From NCBI GenBank assembly GCA_023418595.1, contig JAEZZI010000016.1, positions 1 to 5,425 of the forward strand: a stretch of DNA of 5,425 nucleotides, in the 5' to 3' direction. Below the pieces are notes generated by a model that saw only the letters and a list, made by a program, of their open reading frames with translations, had not been told where the DNA came from and ran no database searches. Both the position numbers and the translations under genes were made by a program. Positions 1-5,301 of the stretch are shown here, piece after piece (positions within the stretch are counted from its first letter, which is position 1; the number at the start of each line of letters is the position of its first letter). The stretch is from Pseudomonadota bacterium (lineage in GTDB: Bacteria > Pseudomonadota > Alphaproteobacteria > Sphingomonadales > Sphingomonadaceae).

Positions 1-66
1 CGACCCGGACTCCTGCTCCCGCAAGATCCCGATAATTTGCTCTTCGGTAAACCTGCTGCGCTTCAT
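1..66 (-). CDS. IS3-family transposase OrfA, N-terminal 22 residues only
   Basis: The reading frame begins at ATG (66-64, minus strand) and runs off the window edge. It encodes MKRSRFTEEQIIGILREQE followed by SGS. This is the recognisable opening of IS3-family OrfA proteins, whose N-terminal helix-turn-helix binds the terminal repeats; in this family OrfA and OrfB are usually joined by programmed frameshifting to make the active DDE transposase. A strong Shine-Dalgarno sequence, AGGAGG, lies 6 bases upstream of the ATG and supports this start. The gene points away from mobC. Whether the rest of the element is intact cannot be seen. Confidence 0.85.
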   Translation of the reverse strand, partial: MKRSRFTEEQIIGILREQESGS

Positions 67-122
67 CTTCGTCCTCCTTCATGAAGGACTCTAGCTCAGA
101 CTGGTAGAGTTTCAGGGGAGCA
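1..122 (-). mobile_element. 5' end of an IS3-family insertion sequence (cut by window edge)
   Basis: The minus strand reads from an apparent terminal inverted repeat near 122 (TGCTCCCCTGAAACTC) through about 55 bp of leader into the start of an IS3-type OrfA. IS3-family ends usually begin with TG, which fits a boundary at about 122. The flanking bases CGTC (123-126) would then be one copy of a short target duplication, but the other copy lies outside the window. The family call comes from the OrfA N-terminus. The exact boundary is inferred, because the opposite end is not visible. Confidence 0.72.
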
Positions 123-138
123 CGTCACCCTCCCCGAG

Positions 139-143
139 CGGAG
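139..143 (+). promoter_or_regulatory. probable ribosome binding site of the mobC-like gene
   Basis: CGGAG lies 9 bases upstream of the ATG at 153. It is a modest Shine-Dalgarno match and lies in the 30-bp strip between the IS end and the start codon. No -35/-10 promoter is recognisable in that strip. Confidence 0.4.
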
Positions 144-152
144 CCGGCCATC

Positions 153-647
153 ATGACCGGCCCGCCCAAAAGCCGCGCGGCATTCCGCCCCAGGCGGGAG
201 GACTTTCGCATCCGGTTGTCGCCGGACGACCATGCGAAAGTCCTGGCGCACATCGCGGACAAGGGATTTACCGGACCTTCCGCCAAGCAGAACTGGCTCC
301 GGTCGTTGATCCCCGCGATGGCGCCGCCGCGCAAAACCCGTGCTTCCCGGTCGGAAGACACGGCGCAGCGCATGCCCCTGCCGGGCGGGCAGGAGGCGCT
401 AGCGCTGCTGGGGAACGTCGGCATCGATCTGCGCGAGGCGGCTCGCGACTTGCGGCGCCTGCTTGAGTGGATCGAGCGGATCGATCCCGTCTTCATCGCC
501 GACGAGCATCGCGAGCGCGTGAAGCATGAGCTGCCGGTGATCGCGGAAAAGGCGCTGACACGGCTGGCGACGCTCGAACCGGAACTGCGGCCCCGGCTTG
601 ATGCCGCGATCGACGCCATCGTCGCGCCTAAGCGGCGGCGACCGTGA
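153..647 (+). CDS. mobC: MobC-like relaxosome accessory protein
   Basis: This 164-aa basic protein sits directly upstream of, and overlaps, a relaxase gene, which is the usual place of MobC-type accessory proteins that bind oriT and help the relaxase open it. Residues 17-22 (DFRIRL) look like the β-strand of a ribbon-helix-helix fold. They are followed by two predicted helices, about 24-36 (SPDDHAKVLAHIADKG) and 43-53 (SAKQNWLRSLI). Residues about 84-105 (LLGNVGIDLREAARDLRRLLEW) sit where MobC proteins carry their conserved N-x-x-Q-I-A-like segment, though the match is loose. The ATG at 153 is the first start in a frame that is open back to a TAG at 105, inside the IS. If the IS cut the gene, a few N-terminal residues may be missing. 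The role rests mainly on context and the N-terminal fold pattern. Confidence 0.72.
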   Translation: MTGPPKSRAAFRPRREDFRIRLSPDDHAKVLAHIADKGFTGPSAKQNWLRSLIPAMAPPRKTRASRSEDTAQRMPLPGGQEALALLGNVGIDLREAARDLRRLLEWIERIDPVFIADEHRERVKHELPVIAEKALTRLATLEPELRPRLDAAIDAIVAPKRRRP

Positions 648-3600
648 TTATCAAGGTAACCCGCGGCAAAGACTTTACGGGGGCGATCGATTATATCGCG
701 CGACTCGGCATCTATGCCCGCAAGGATTCGGCGCGCGTCATCGCGCTGGAGCGACTGTACGATCTGCGCACGGCGGCTTCTCAACTCGGCTACGACGCGG
801 CCCGAGACCCGTCGCGGTCGCGGCCGGTCGTCCATCTGATCGCCCGTGCCGAGCGCGGGTTGAGCGATGACCAGTATCTCGATCTCGCCCGCCGGATGCT
901 CAGGGCGGCCGGGCTGGAAGGACGCCGGTTCATCGCCACCGCGCATGACGACGACGGCCATCTTCATGCCGTCGCCAGCGAGGTGGACGAGGACGGCGCG
1001 GCGCCGCCCCGCATCCTGTGGCACAAAGAGGAAAAGCGGGTCGTCACGGCCGAGGAGGCAAAGGCGCTGCCGCGCGGCGCCGTCACCGGCCGCGCATGGG
1101 ACAGCCACCTGGCGTGGCGCCTGACGCGGGTCGCCCGCGAGGTCGAGATCGAATGGAATCTGCGCCGGCTGTCGTCATCGGCGAAAGCGAATACCCTAGT
1201 CGAGCCGCGCCGCGAGCAATGGCAGAAAGAGCGGCTGGCGCGCACCGGCAAGGTGTCGCTGCAGGATCGCTACTGGGACGAGGTCAGGGTCGCGCTGGCG
1301 CTGCCTACTTGGGACGCGCGCGCGGCGGCGCTCAACGCGCATGCGCTCGTCATTCGGGCCCATGAGGTCGGTGGCCGGGTGCGCGGGCTGCAGGTGCAAA
1401 GTCTGAGCGACGCGCAGGACTTCGTGAAGATCAGCGCGTTCGAAATGGGCGGGATGGCGAAGCTCGACGCCAGCGCCGGCCAGCCATTTCTGGAGTGGGC
1501 GGCGCAGGAACGGCGGCAGCTCATCAACCTGACCAAACCGGCGACCAGCCGCAATCCGGGCATGATCGCGATGCAGGCCGCGTTCAAGGCTCACCAGAAG
1601 GACTGGCGCCGGCGCGAGGCCGCGCGGTTCGCCGCTTGGCGCCAGCGCAAACGAGATACGGTCGCCATCAGCGAGGCGATGGACGACTTCGCCAGCCGGT
1701 TCCGGCCGATCCTGACCGTCTCGGCGTTCCGGCAGGCGCGGGCCGAGCATCGGCGCGGACTGAAAGATGTCGCCGACAGGCGGCTGGCCGCTGCGCTAGC
1801 CGATGTCGGCGCGGCGACACCGAAGCCGGTGTTCATCGACTTCGTCAAGGAACGAGCCGGTGCCGGCGACACCGCTGCTGCCGGTGTGTATCGCGACATT
1901 GTTGGCGACGTGTCCGAAACGCGCCGCAATGCGCTCGATCGTATAGCCGCGATGGCGCGTGAGCTGGTCCTGGCGGCTCGCACGCTGCGCGAGCGGCGCG
2001 ATCGACTGCGCCAGGACGTCGCCGCCGCAGCGATGGCGTTGCGTCGCTCCGCCGACGACCTTGCGCACCGGGCCGCGATGGAAAACACGCGACTGAAGAC
2101 GGTGACGCGCCGCTCAGCTGGCGATCTGCGTGCGCGGATGGCCGACCTTGCTGAGCGCCTTGCGCGCCGGCTCGACGAGGCGAACCATCGCATTCGCGTA
2201 GAGCAGGGCGTGGTCAGCGTCGATCGCTGGCAGCCCAGTTCAATCGAACGGGAGATTATGACTTCACCGGCGCACCGCCGGGTGTTCGAGCGCGAGGCGT
2301 CGATTCAGACCAGCGAGGTCGAGGCGTTGCGTGATGATGTCCGGCTGTCGGGTGCGGCGCGCAGGGTGCGCGATGCGGTCGTCTTCGACGCGGCGCGCTC
2401 GGGGATCGGCAATCCCCGCGTCCTGCGCTGGGCGAACGAACCGGAGGTCATCGCTGCTCTGCACGACGTCGATGGGCGACGGCGGGTCGATCAGGCTCGT
2501 GCCGAACGGGACGACGCCCGTCGTCGTCAGCGCGAAGCCGCAGCGGCGCTGGACCGGCTGCGCGCTGCCGCAGTCGCGCGCATGGCCGCCCTGTCGGCGT
2601 GGCTGGCCACGTCGATGGCGGCGGACCTGCGGCGGGCCGGGACGATCCTGCGCGGTCGACAGGCAGAACTGGCTGTGCGGGAACGCAAGTTGCGCGAAGA
2701 GGCTGCGATCGCGGTCCCAGCGATAGCCCCATCGATGGATCGCGCGGCGCTGCTCGCCGCGATGACCCCGGGTGGGCGCGTCGGCGGGGCCGAACATACT
2801 TATCGTAACCTGTGGCGCACCGCGATCAAAGCGACGGCGGTGACAGATACGATCGACCGGGCCACGATAGATCGCATCGAGATCGACGCGGCCCGCGCCA
2901 TGATCCATCGCGGATTCACCGAAGTTGCCGTTCGCACGATGGTGCGTGATCACTCGCCGCTGCGCACCGCCGATACGCAAGCCGCAGCCGAGGCGCGTGC
3001 AGGCCATGTCCTCGATCGCGTGCTGACCGACCCGCGCACCCGCCGTATCCGCGACGAGAAGATGGCAGAACAGGCAGAACGGCAGGATCGGGCGGCAACC
3101 GTCGCGAAGCTGACCTCACGCCGGATCTTGGCCCCGGCGGATACGCGGTTCGTCGATTTATGGCAGGAGATTCTCGACGAGCGGCCGCTCGACACGACGG
3201 TGGCGGTGACCGAACGCAACCGGGCGGTCGATCATGAGGTCGCGACGGTCATGCTGCTCGAAGGCGTCGTGCTGGGCGCGATCCGCTCGGCAATGATGCG
3301 GTTGTCGCCGGCATTCGGCGCGCTGCCGTCGGGCGAGCGCCCTGCCTATGTCGAAGAGCAGTTTGACGCACTCGACCATGTCGTGCGCAGGATGCCACCG
3401 GATCAGCGCGAGCGGGCGGGGCCTAAGCCCGTTTCCGCAAGGGCGCTTGCACGGATGGCCGAGGCAGGGAAGGCGGCGCGCGCGACCGGGCCATGCGGAG
3501 ATGGATCCGATCGGATATCGGGCAAGCTGCCCGGGATGCCGCCTTCGATCTCCGACGTTGCCGTCATAGTCGACGGCAAGGCCACCATTGACGGCTTCGA

Positions 3601-3937
3601 ACTAAAGATCGCCGATGCCGATACAGCCCGGCTGGGCGGTCAACGAGGTGAGACACCGGCGGCTACGGCCGGCACCCAGGAGCCGCTATTCGATGATGCC
3701 GGCCGACCACTGCCTCACGTGCGCAAGATCCTCGACGGCATCCGCACCCATCGCGCCATATTCAGGCTCGATCAGGCCGGGCGGCTGACCGCGCCCGAGC
3801 AGCCACCGGGACATCAGGAGCGTCTGGCCAGCCTTCTCGCCGACCCTCGGTTCAAGCAACTTGCACTCGCGGCCTACCGCGGAACGGCTGGCACCGCCGG
3901 CGTCGCCGCGGCAATCGGCGACGCCACTCAGCTCTGA
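644..3937 (+). CDS. MOBQ/MobA-like conjugative relaxase with long helical C-terminal region
   Basis: This 1,097-aa protein should nick one strand at oriT, stay bound to the 5' end through a tyrosine and pilot the strand into a recipient. The first 120 residues carry the relaxase signature. DYIARLGIYARKD (16-28) aligns by eye with DYIQREGKYARD of RSF1010 MobA, making Y17 the likely nucleophile and Y24 a secondary tyrosine. H101, H106 and H108 in HDDDGHLH form the H-x4-H-x-H metal motif. Residues about 240-280 (RGLQVQSLSDAQDFVKISAF) resemble a segment common after relaxase domains. From about 285 to 700 the protein is mostly charged helix or coiled coil. Residues about 746-773 (IDAARAMIHRGFTEVAVRTM, then VRDHSP) match a helical element seen in other relaxase C-termini. 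No primase or helicase motif is visible. The GTG start overlaps the mobC stop (GTGA) and has no clear Shine-Dalgarno sequence, suggesting translational coupling. Confidence 0.88.
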   Translation: MIIKVTRGKDFTGAIDYIARLGIYARKDSARVIALERLYDLRTAASQLGYDAARDPSRSRPVVHLIARAERGLSDDQYLDLARRMLRAAGLEGRRFIATAHDDDGHLHAVASEVDEDGAAPPRILWHKEEKRVVTAEEAKALPRGAVTGRAWDSHLAWRLTRVAREVEIEWNLRRLSSSAKANTLVEPRREQWQKERLARTGKVSLQDRYWDEVRVALALPTWDARAAALNAHALVIRAHEVGGRVRGLQVQSLSDAQDFVKISAFEMGGMAKLDASAGQPFLEWAAQERRQLINLTKPATSRNPGMIAMQAAFKAHQKDWRRREAARFAAWRQRKRDTVAISEAMDDFASRFRPILTVSAFRQARAEHRRGLKDVADRRLAAALADVGAATPKPVFIDFVKERAGAGDTAAAGVYRDIVGDVSETRRNALDRIAAMARELVLAARTLRERRDRLRQDVAAAAMALRRSADDLAHRAAMENTRLKTVTRRSAGDLRARMADLAERLARRLDEANHRIRVEQGVVSVDRWQPSSIEREIMTSPAHRRVFEREASIQTSEVEALRDDVRLSGAARRVRDAVVFDAARSGIGNPRVLRWANEPEVIAALHDVDGRRRVDQARAERDDARRRQREAAAALDRLRAAAVARMAALSAWLATSMAADLRRAGTILRGRQAELAVRERKLREEAAIAVPAIAPSMDRAALLAAMTPGGRVGGAEHTYRNLWRTAIKATAVTDTIDRATIDRIEIDAARAMIHRGFTEVAVRTMVRDHSPLRTADTQAAAEARAGHVLDRVLTDPRTRRIRDEKMAEQAERQDRAATVAKLTSRRILAPADTRFVDLWQEILDERPLDTTVAVTERNRAVDHEVATVMLLEGVVLGAIRSAMMRLSPAFGALPSGERPAYVEEQFDALDHVVRRMPPDQRERAGPKPVSARALARMAEAGKAARATGPCGDGSDRISGKLPGMPPSISDVAVIVDGKATIDGFELKIADADTARLGGQRGETPAATAGTQEPLFDDAGRPLPHVRKILDGIRTHRAIFRLDQAGRLTAPEQPPGHQERLASLLADPRFKQLALAAYRGTAGTAGVAAAIGDATQL

Positions 3938-3958
3938 CCTCGGGCAAACGTTCGCGCG

Positions 3959-4282
3959 TCAATCGGGCCGCTGCGCATCCGGGGATGGATCGGCCGCGAC
4001 AGGCAGCGGCATTTCGACCTGCCCGATCGGTTTCACCGGTTCCTGCACCGCCACTGGCGGATCGGCTTCATAATCCGGCGCCCCGCGCGTCCGCTCTGCC
4101 TGAGCGATGGCCAAGGCGGCATCAATCGCGCGCTGTTCAAGCCTTCCGGCCAGCTGGTCCGCCTGACGCTGGACCTCATCAATCGCGCGCTGTTCAAGCC
4201 GCCCGGCCAGCTTGTCCGCCTGACGCTGGGACAGCTGGTCGATTCGTGCCGCGCCAGCGACGCCGGCAGCGTCCTTTTCCAT
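3959..4282 (-). CDS. hypothetical 107-aa helical protein with 19-residue tandem repeat
   Basis: I do not recognise a family. The protein is hydrophilic and has no signal peptide or membrane segment. An N-terminal helical half contains two tandem copies of a 19-residue unit, RQADKLAGRLEQRAIDEVQ and RQADQLAGRLEQRAIDAAL (about residues 20-57). An acidic, proline-rich and probably disordered tail follows (about 68-107). Reality is supported by a GAGG ribosome site 5 bases before the ATG, by codon choice like the neighbours, and by the DNA repeat: of three base differences between the copies, two are silent in this frame, whereas the overlapping plus-strand frame would change amino acids. It lies on the same strand as the kfrA-like gene and converges on the relaxase, with only 21 bp between the two stops. 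A plasmid accessory or transfer-related role is a guess from context alone. Confidence 0.6.
   Translation of the reverse strand: MEKDAAGVAGAARIDQLSQRQADKLAGRLEQRAIDEVQRQADQLAGRLEQRAIDAALAIAQAERTRGAPDYEADPPVAVQEPVKPIGQVEMPLPVAADPSPDAQRPD
4121..4230. repeat. 57-bp-period tandem duplication inside the small minus-strand gene
   Basis: Copy one begins at 4121 and copy two at 4178, each opening with ATCAATCGCGCGCTGTTCAA on the plus strand. They match over about 52 bp with three mismatches. The 57-bp period equals 19 codons, so the reading frame is kept. The high identity suggests a fairly recent in-frame duplication. Confidence 0.9.
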
Positions 4283-4287
4283 ATGAT

Positions 4288-4291
4288 CCTC
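4288..4291 (-). promoter_or_regulatory. ribosome binding site of the 107-aa gene
   Basis: The minus strand reads GAGG, then 5 bases, then ATG (4282-4280). This fixes the start of the small repeat protein and is one of the better arguments that the gene is real. Confidence 0.55.
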
Positions 4292-4314
4292 AAAGGCCGC
4301 ACCGCTGCGCGACC

Positions 4315-4342
4315 GAAAAAGCAGAACACGCTCTGCTTTTTC
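4315..4342. terminator. symmetrical A/T-flanked hairpin, possible bidirectional terminator or oriT stem
   Basis: GAAAAAGCAGA (4315-4325) and TCTGCTTTTTC (4332-4342) are perfect 11-base inverted arms around the 6-base loop ACACGC. Each strand reads a stem ending in a T-run, the shape of a bidirectional rho-independent terminator. On the plus strand it would stop transcripts running on from the relaxase across the antisense small gene. On the minus strand it lies only 33 bases upstream of that gene's ATG, so there it would act as an attenuator or block read-through. An alternative is a stem at an origin of transfer. The structure is certain; its role is not. Confidence 0.55.
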
Positions 4343-4363
4343 CCCGGTGGCAAAAAACGCGTG

Positions 4364-4381
4364 TCAGGGGAGTGCCCCTGA
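4364..4381. other. inverted repeat in the structured intergenic region, candidate relaxosome site
   Basis: TCAGGGG and CCCCTGA form perfect 7-base arms around an AGTG loop. The AGTGCCCCT portion (4371-4379) loosely resembles the nic-region core of RSF1010-type MOBQ origins (AGTGCGCCCT, from memory), differing by a base deletion. It lies 22 bp after the hairpin at 4315-4342. A second small inverted repeat, TTCCG/CGGAA, follows at 4425-4440. Nothing here is coding on a supportable basis. An oriT role is only a hypothesis. Confidence 0.35.
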
Positions 4382-4464
4382 ATTCCCGGCACGGCTCTGC
4401 GCGAAGTCGCTGCGGGCAGTGGCTTTCCGGTCCATCGGAACGCCGAAGGAAGAAGGGGCAATGG

Positions 4465-4499
4465 AAAACCGCGCCGCCGCCATTACGACGTCGGCGCGG
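4465..4499 (-). terminator. rho-independent terminator of the kfrA-like gene
   Basis: Starting 10 bases after the stop codon, the minus strand reads CCGCGCCG, a 15-base loop, CGGCGCGG and then TTTTCC. The eight-base arms are perfect and all G/C, and the T-run is on the correct side for minus-strand transcription. This would separate the kfrA-like gene from the small gene downstream. The loop is rather long and the T-run is only four bases. Confidence 0.6.
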
Positions 4500-4509
4500 A
4501 AGCTACGGA

Positions 4510-5184
4510 TCAGCTGGGGTCGTCGCCGGCCACGTCCGCCTCGCCGGCGGTCTCATCCCTGGCGGGCGCCGTATTGGGCGCGCCACCCGTGGGGCGGTCA
4601 TTCTCGACGGCCGACGGCTCCCGCATTACAGCCTTCGGGAAATCCAACGGGATATCAACCTTGGCCGATCCAGACGCGACGAGCGTAGCGATCGTTGCGT
4701 TGAGGGCCGCGACCATTCCACCCAAATGGGTCACCTGCGATTCGAGCGTGCTGATGCCAATGTCCTTGGCCCCGCATTCACCCTCAAGCGCCTCGATTTC
4801 GTATCCGAGGGACTCGATGATTTCGTCCTTCATCGCGAGATCGTGCTCAAGGCTATGCGCTCGGTCAGTCAACGCCGTAAGCTTGTCTTCATTCTCCTTG
4901 CGGGAGAGGAACGTTCTGCGGTCGATGATCTGACTGACGATGTCGTTCAACGTTCCCGTATCATAGTCGGTGAGGCAACTGGCTTCGTTGACCTCCCCCA
5001 TCTCGATGCGAGCCTTGATCGACTTTAAGTGCTTGCCAATCGTAGTGAGGCTGCCGTGATCACCCAAGTCGAGGCGGATCATCCTTAGAGAGATGTCGTT
5101 GATCGAGGCACCCCTATCCAAGCGTTCCTGAACAGCGTCACGAACGTCGTCGTACTTAATGAAGTCGTTGCTCGAGTTACCCAC
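4510..5184 (-). CDS. kfrA: KfrA-like plasmid DNA-binding coiled-coil protein
   Basis: KfrA proteins are plasmid-borne DNA-binding proteins, usually self-repressing, with a long coiled coil; they contribute to stable maintenance. Counting from GTG 5184, this is 224 aa. Residues 8-60 fit the N-terminal KfrA domain: IKYDDVRDAV, a helix-turn-helix region around 27-53 (GASINDISLRM to HGSLTTIGKHLKS), and a basic end. Residues about 79-170 are heptad-like coiled coil (LTALTDRAHSLEHDLAMKDE, then LGYEIEALEGE). Residues about 185-224 form an acidic, probably disordered tail. The coiled coil is shorter than in RK2 KfrA (about 308 aa in total). The frame is open up to ATG 5268, with another ATG at 5205, but GTG 5184 has AGGAG 8 bases upstream, and the longer starts would translate the GTAC array. 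The first two-thirds is less GC-rich than the transfer genes, hinting at separate origin. Confidence 0.75.
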   Translation of the reverse strand: MGNSSNDFIKYDDVRDAVQERLDRGASINDISLRMIRLDLGDHGSLTTIGKHLKSIKARIEMGEVNEASCLTDYDTGTLNDIVSQIIDRRTFLSRKENEDKLTALTDRAHSLEHDLAMKDEIIESLGYEIEALEGECGAKDIGISTLESQVTHLGGMVAALNATIATLVASGSAKVDIPLDFPKAVMREPSAVENDRPTGGAPNTAPARDETAGEADVAGDDPS

Positions 5185-5189
5185 CGGGC

Positions 5190-5241
5190 GTACTCCTGTA
5201 CACATACGTACATCCCTGTACGTACACTTGCCTTGTACAGG
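5190..5241 (-). promoter_or_regulatory. GTAC-box array, probable KfrA operator
   Basis: Six GTAC cores occur in 49 bp, starting at 5190, 5198, 5208, 5218, 5222 and 5235. CCTGTAC occurs at 5195 and 5215, and its reverse complement GTACAGG at 5235, all spaced 20 bp apart, or about two helical turns. TGTACGTACA (5217-5226) and the two TGTACA hexamers (5197, 5234) are perfect palindromes. The array lies directly upstream of the preferred kfrA start, where self-regulating KfrA proteins bind. A weak sigma-70-like pair lies just upstream on the minus strand: TTGAAT (5285-5280) and TGGAAT (5262-5257) with a 17-bp spacer. This would place the array at or just after the transcription start, a typical repressor position. 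The repeats are seen; binding is inferred. Confidence 0.65.
5193..5197 (-). promoter_or_regulatory. ribosome binding site that decides the kfrA-like start
   Basis: The minus strand reads AGGAG, 8 bases, then GTG at 5184-5182. This is the best-placed Shine-Dalgarno match among the possible starts and overlaps the first GTAC boxes, so bound repressor would also cover the translation start region in DNA. Confidence 0.6.
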
Positions 5242-5301
5242 CGCGGATTGGATGATATTCCACGCCACCTCGAGAACACATTCAAGAGGCAGCAGACCTA
5301 T

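Noticed and set aside
125..1108. 327-aa minus-strand open frame opposite mobC and the relaxase start
   Set aside because: It is antisense to two well-supported genes, has a composition typical of GC-rich shadow frames, and shows no recognisable domain.
1591..3007. Long minus-strand frames opposite the relaxase (1591-2193, 2264-3007)
   Set aside because: They are Ser/Arg-rich mirror translations of the relaxase coding strand. No ribosome site or family resemblance was noted.
4033..4461. 142-aa minus-strand frame overlapping the 107-aa gene
   Set aside because: It lies in a different frame over the same repeat, reads through the hairpin at 4315-4342, and has a basic, Ser/Pro/Trp-rich shadow composition. 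The 107-aa frame has the better ribosome site and the silent repeat differences.
4461..4688. Plus-strand ATG at 4461 preceded by a purine-rich AGGAAGAAGGGG stretch
   Set aside because: The product (MENRAAAITTSARKLRISWG then Arg/Pro-rich) overlaps the kfrA terminator and the 3' end of the kfrA-like gene antisense, and resembles no known protein. The purine run is probably chance.
3985..5028. 347-aa plus-strand open frame across the small gene, the intergenic region and most of the kfrA-like gene
   Set aside because: It is Arg/Pro-rich and low-complexity in the way of antisense frames in GC-rich DNA. It runs through four inverted repeats, and the 57-bp repeat changes are non-synonymous in it.
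5190..5241. CRISPR-like or replication-iteron array
   Set aside because: The repeated unit is only 4-7 bp and palindromic, and there are no unique spacers or replication gene beside it. A regulator binding array fits better.
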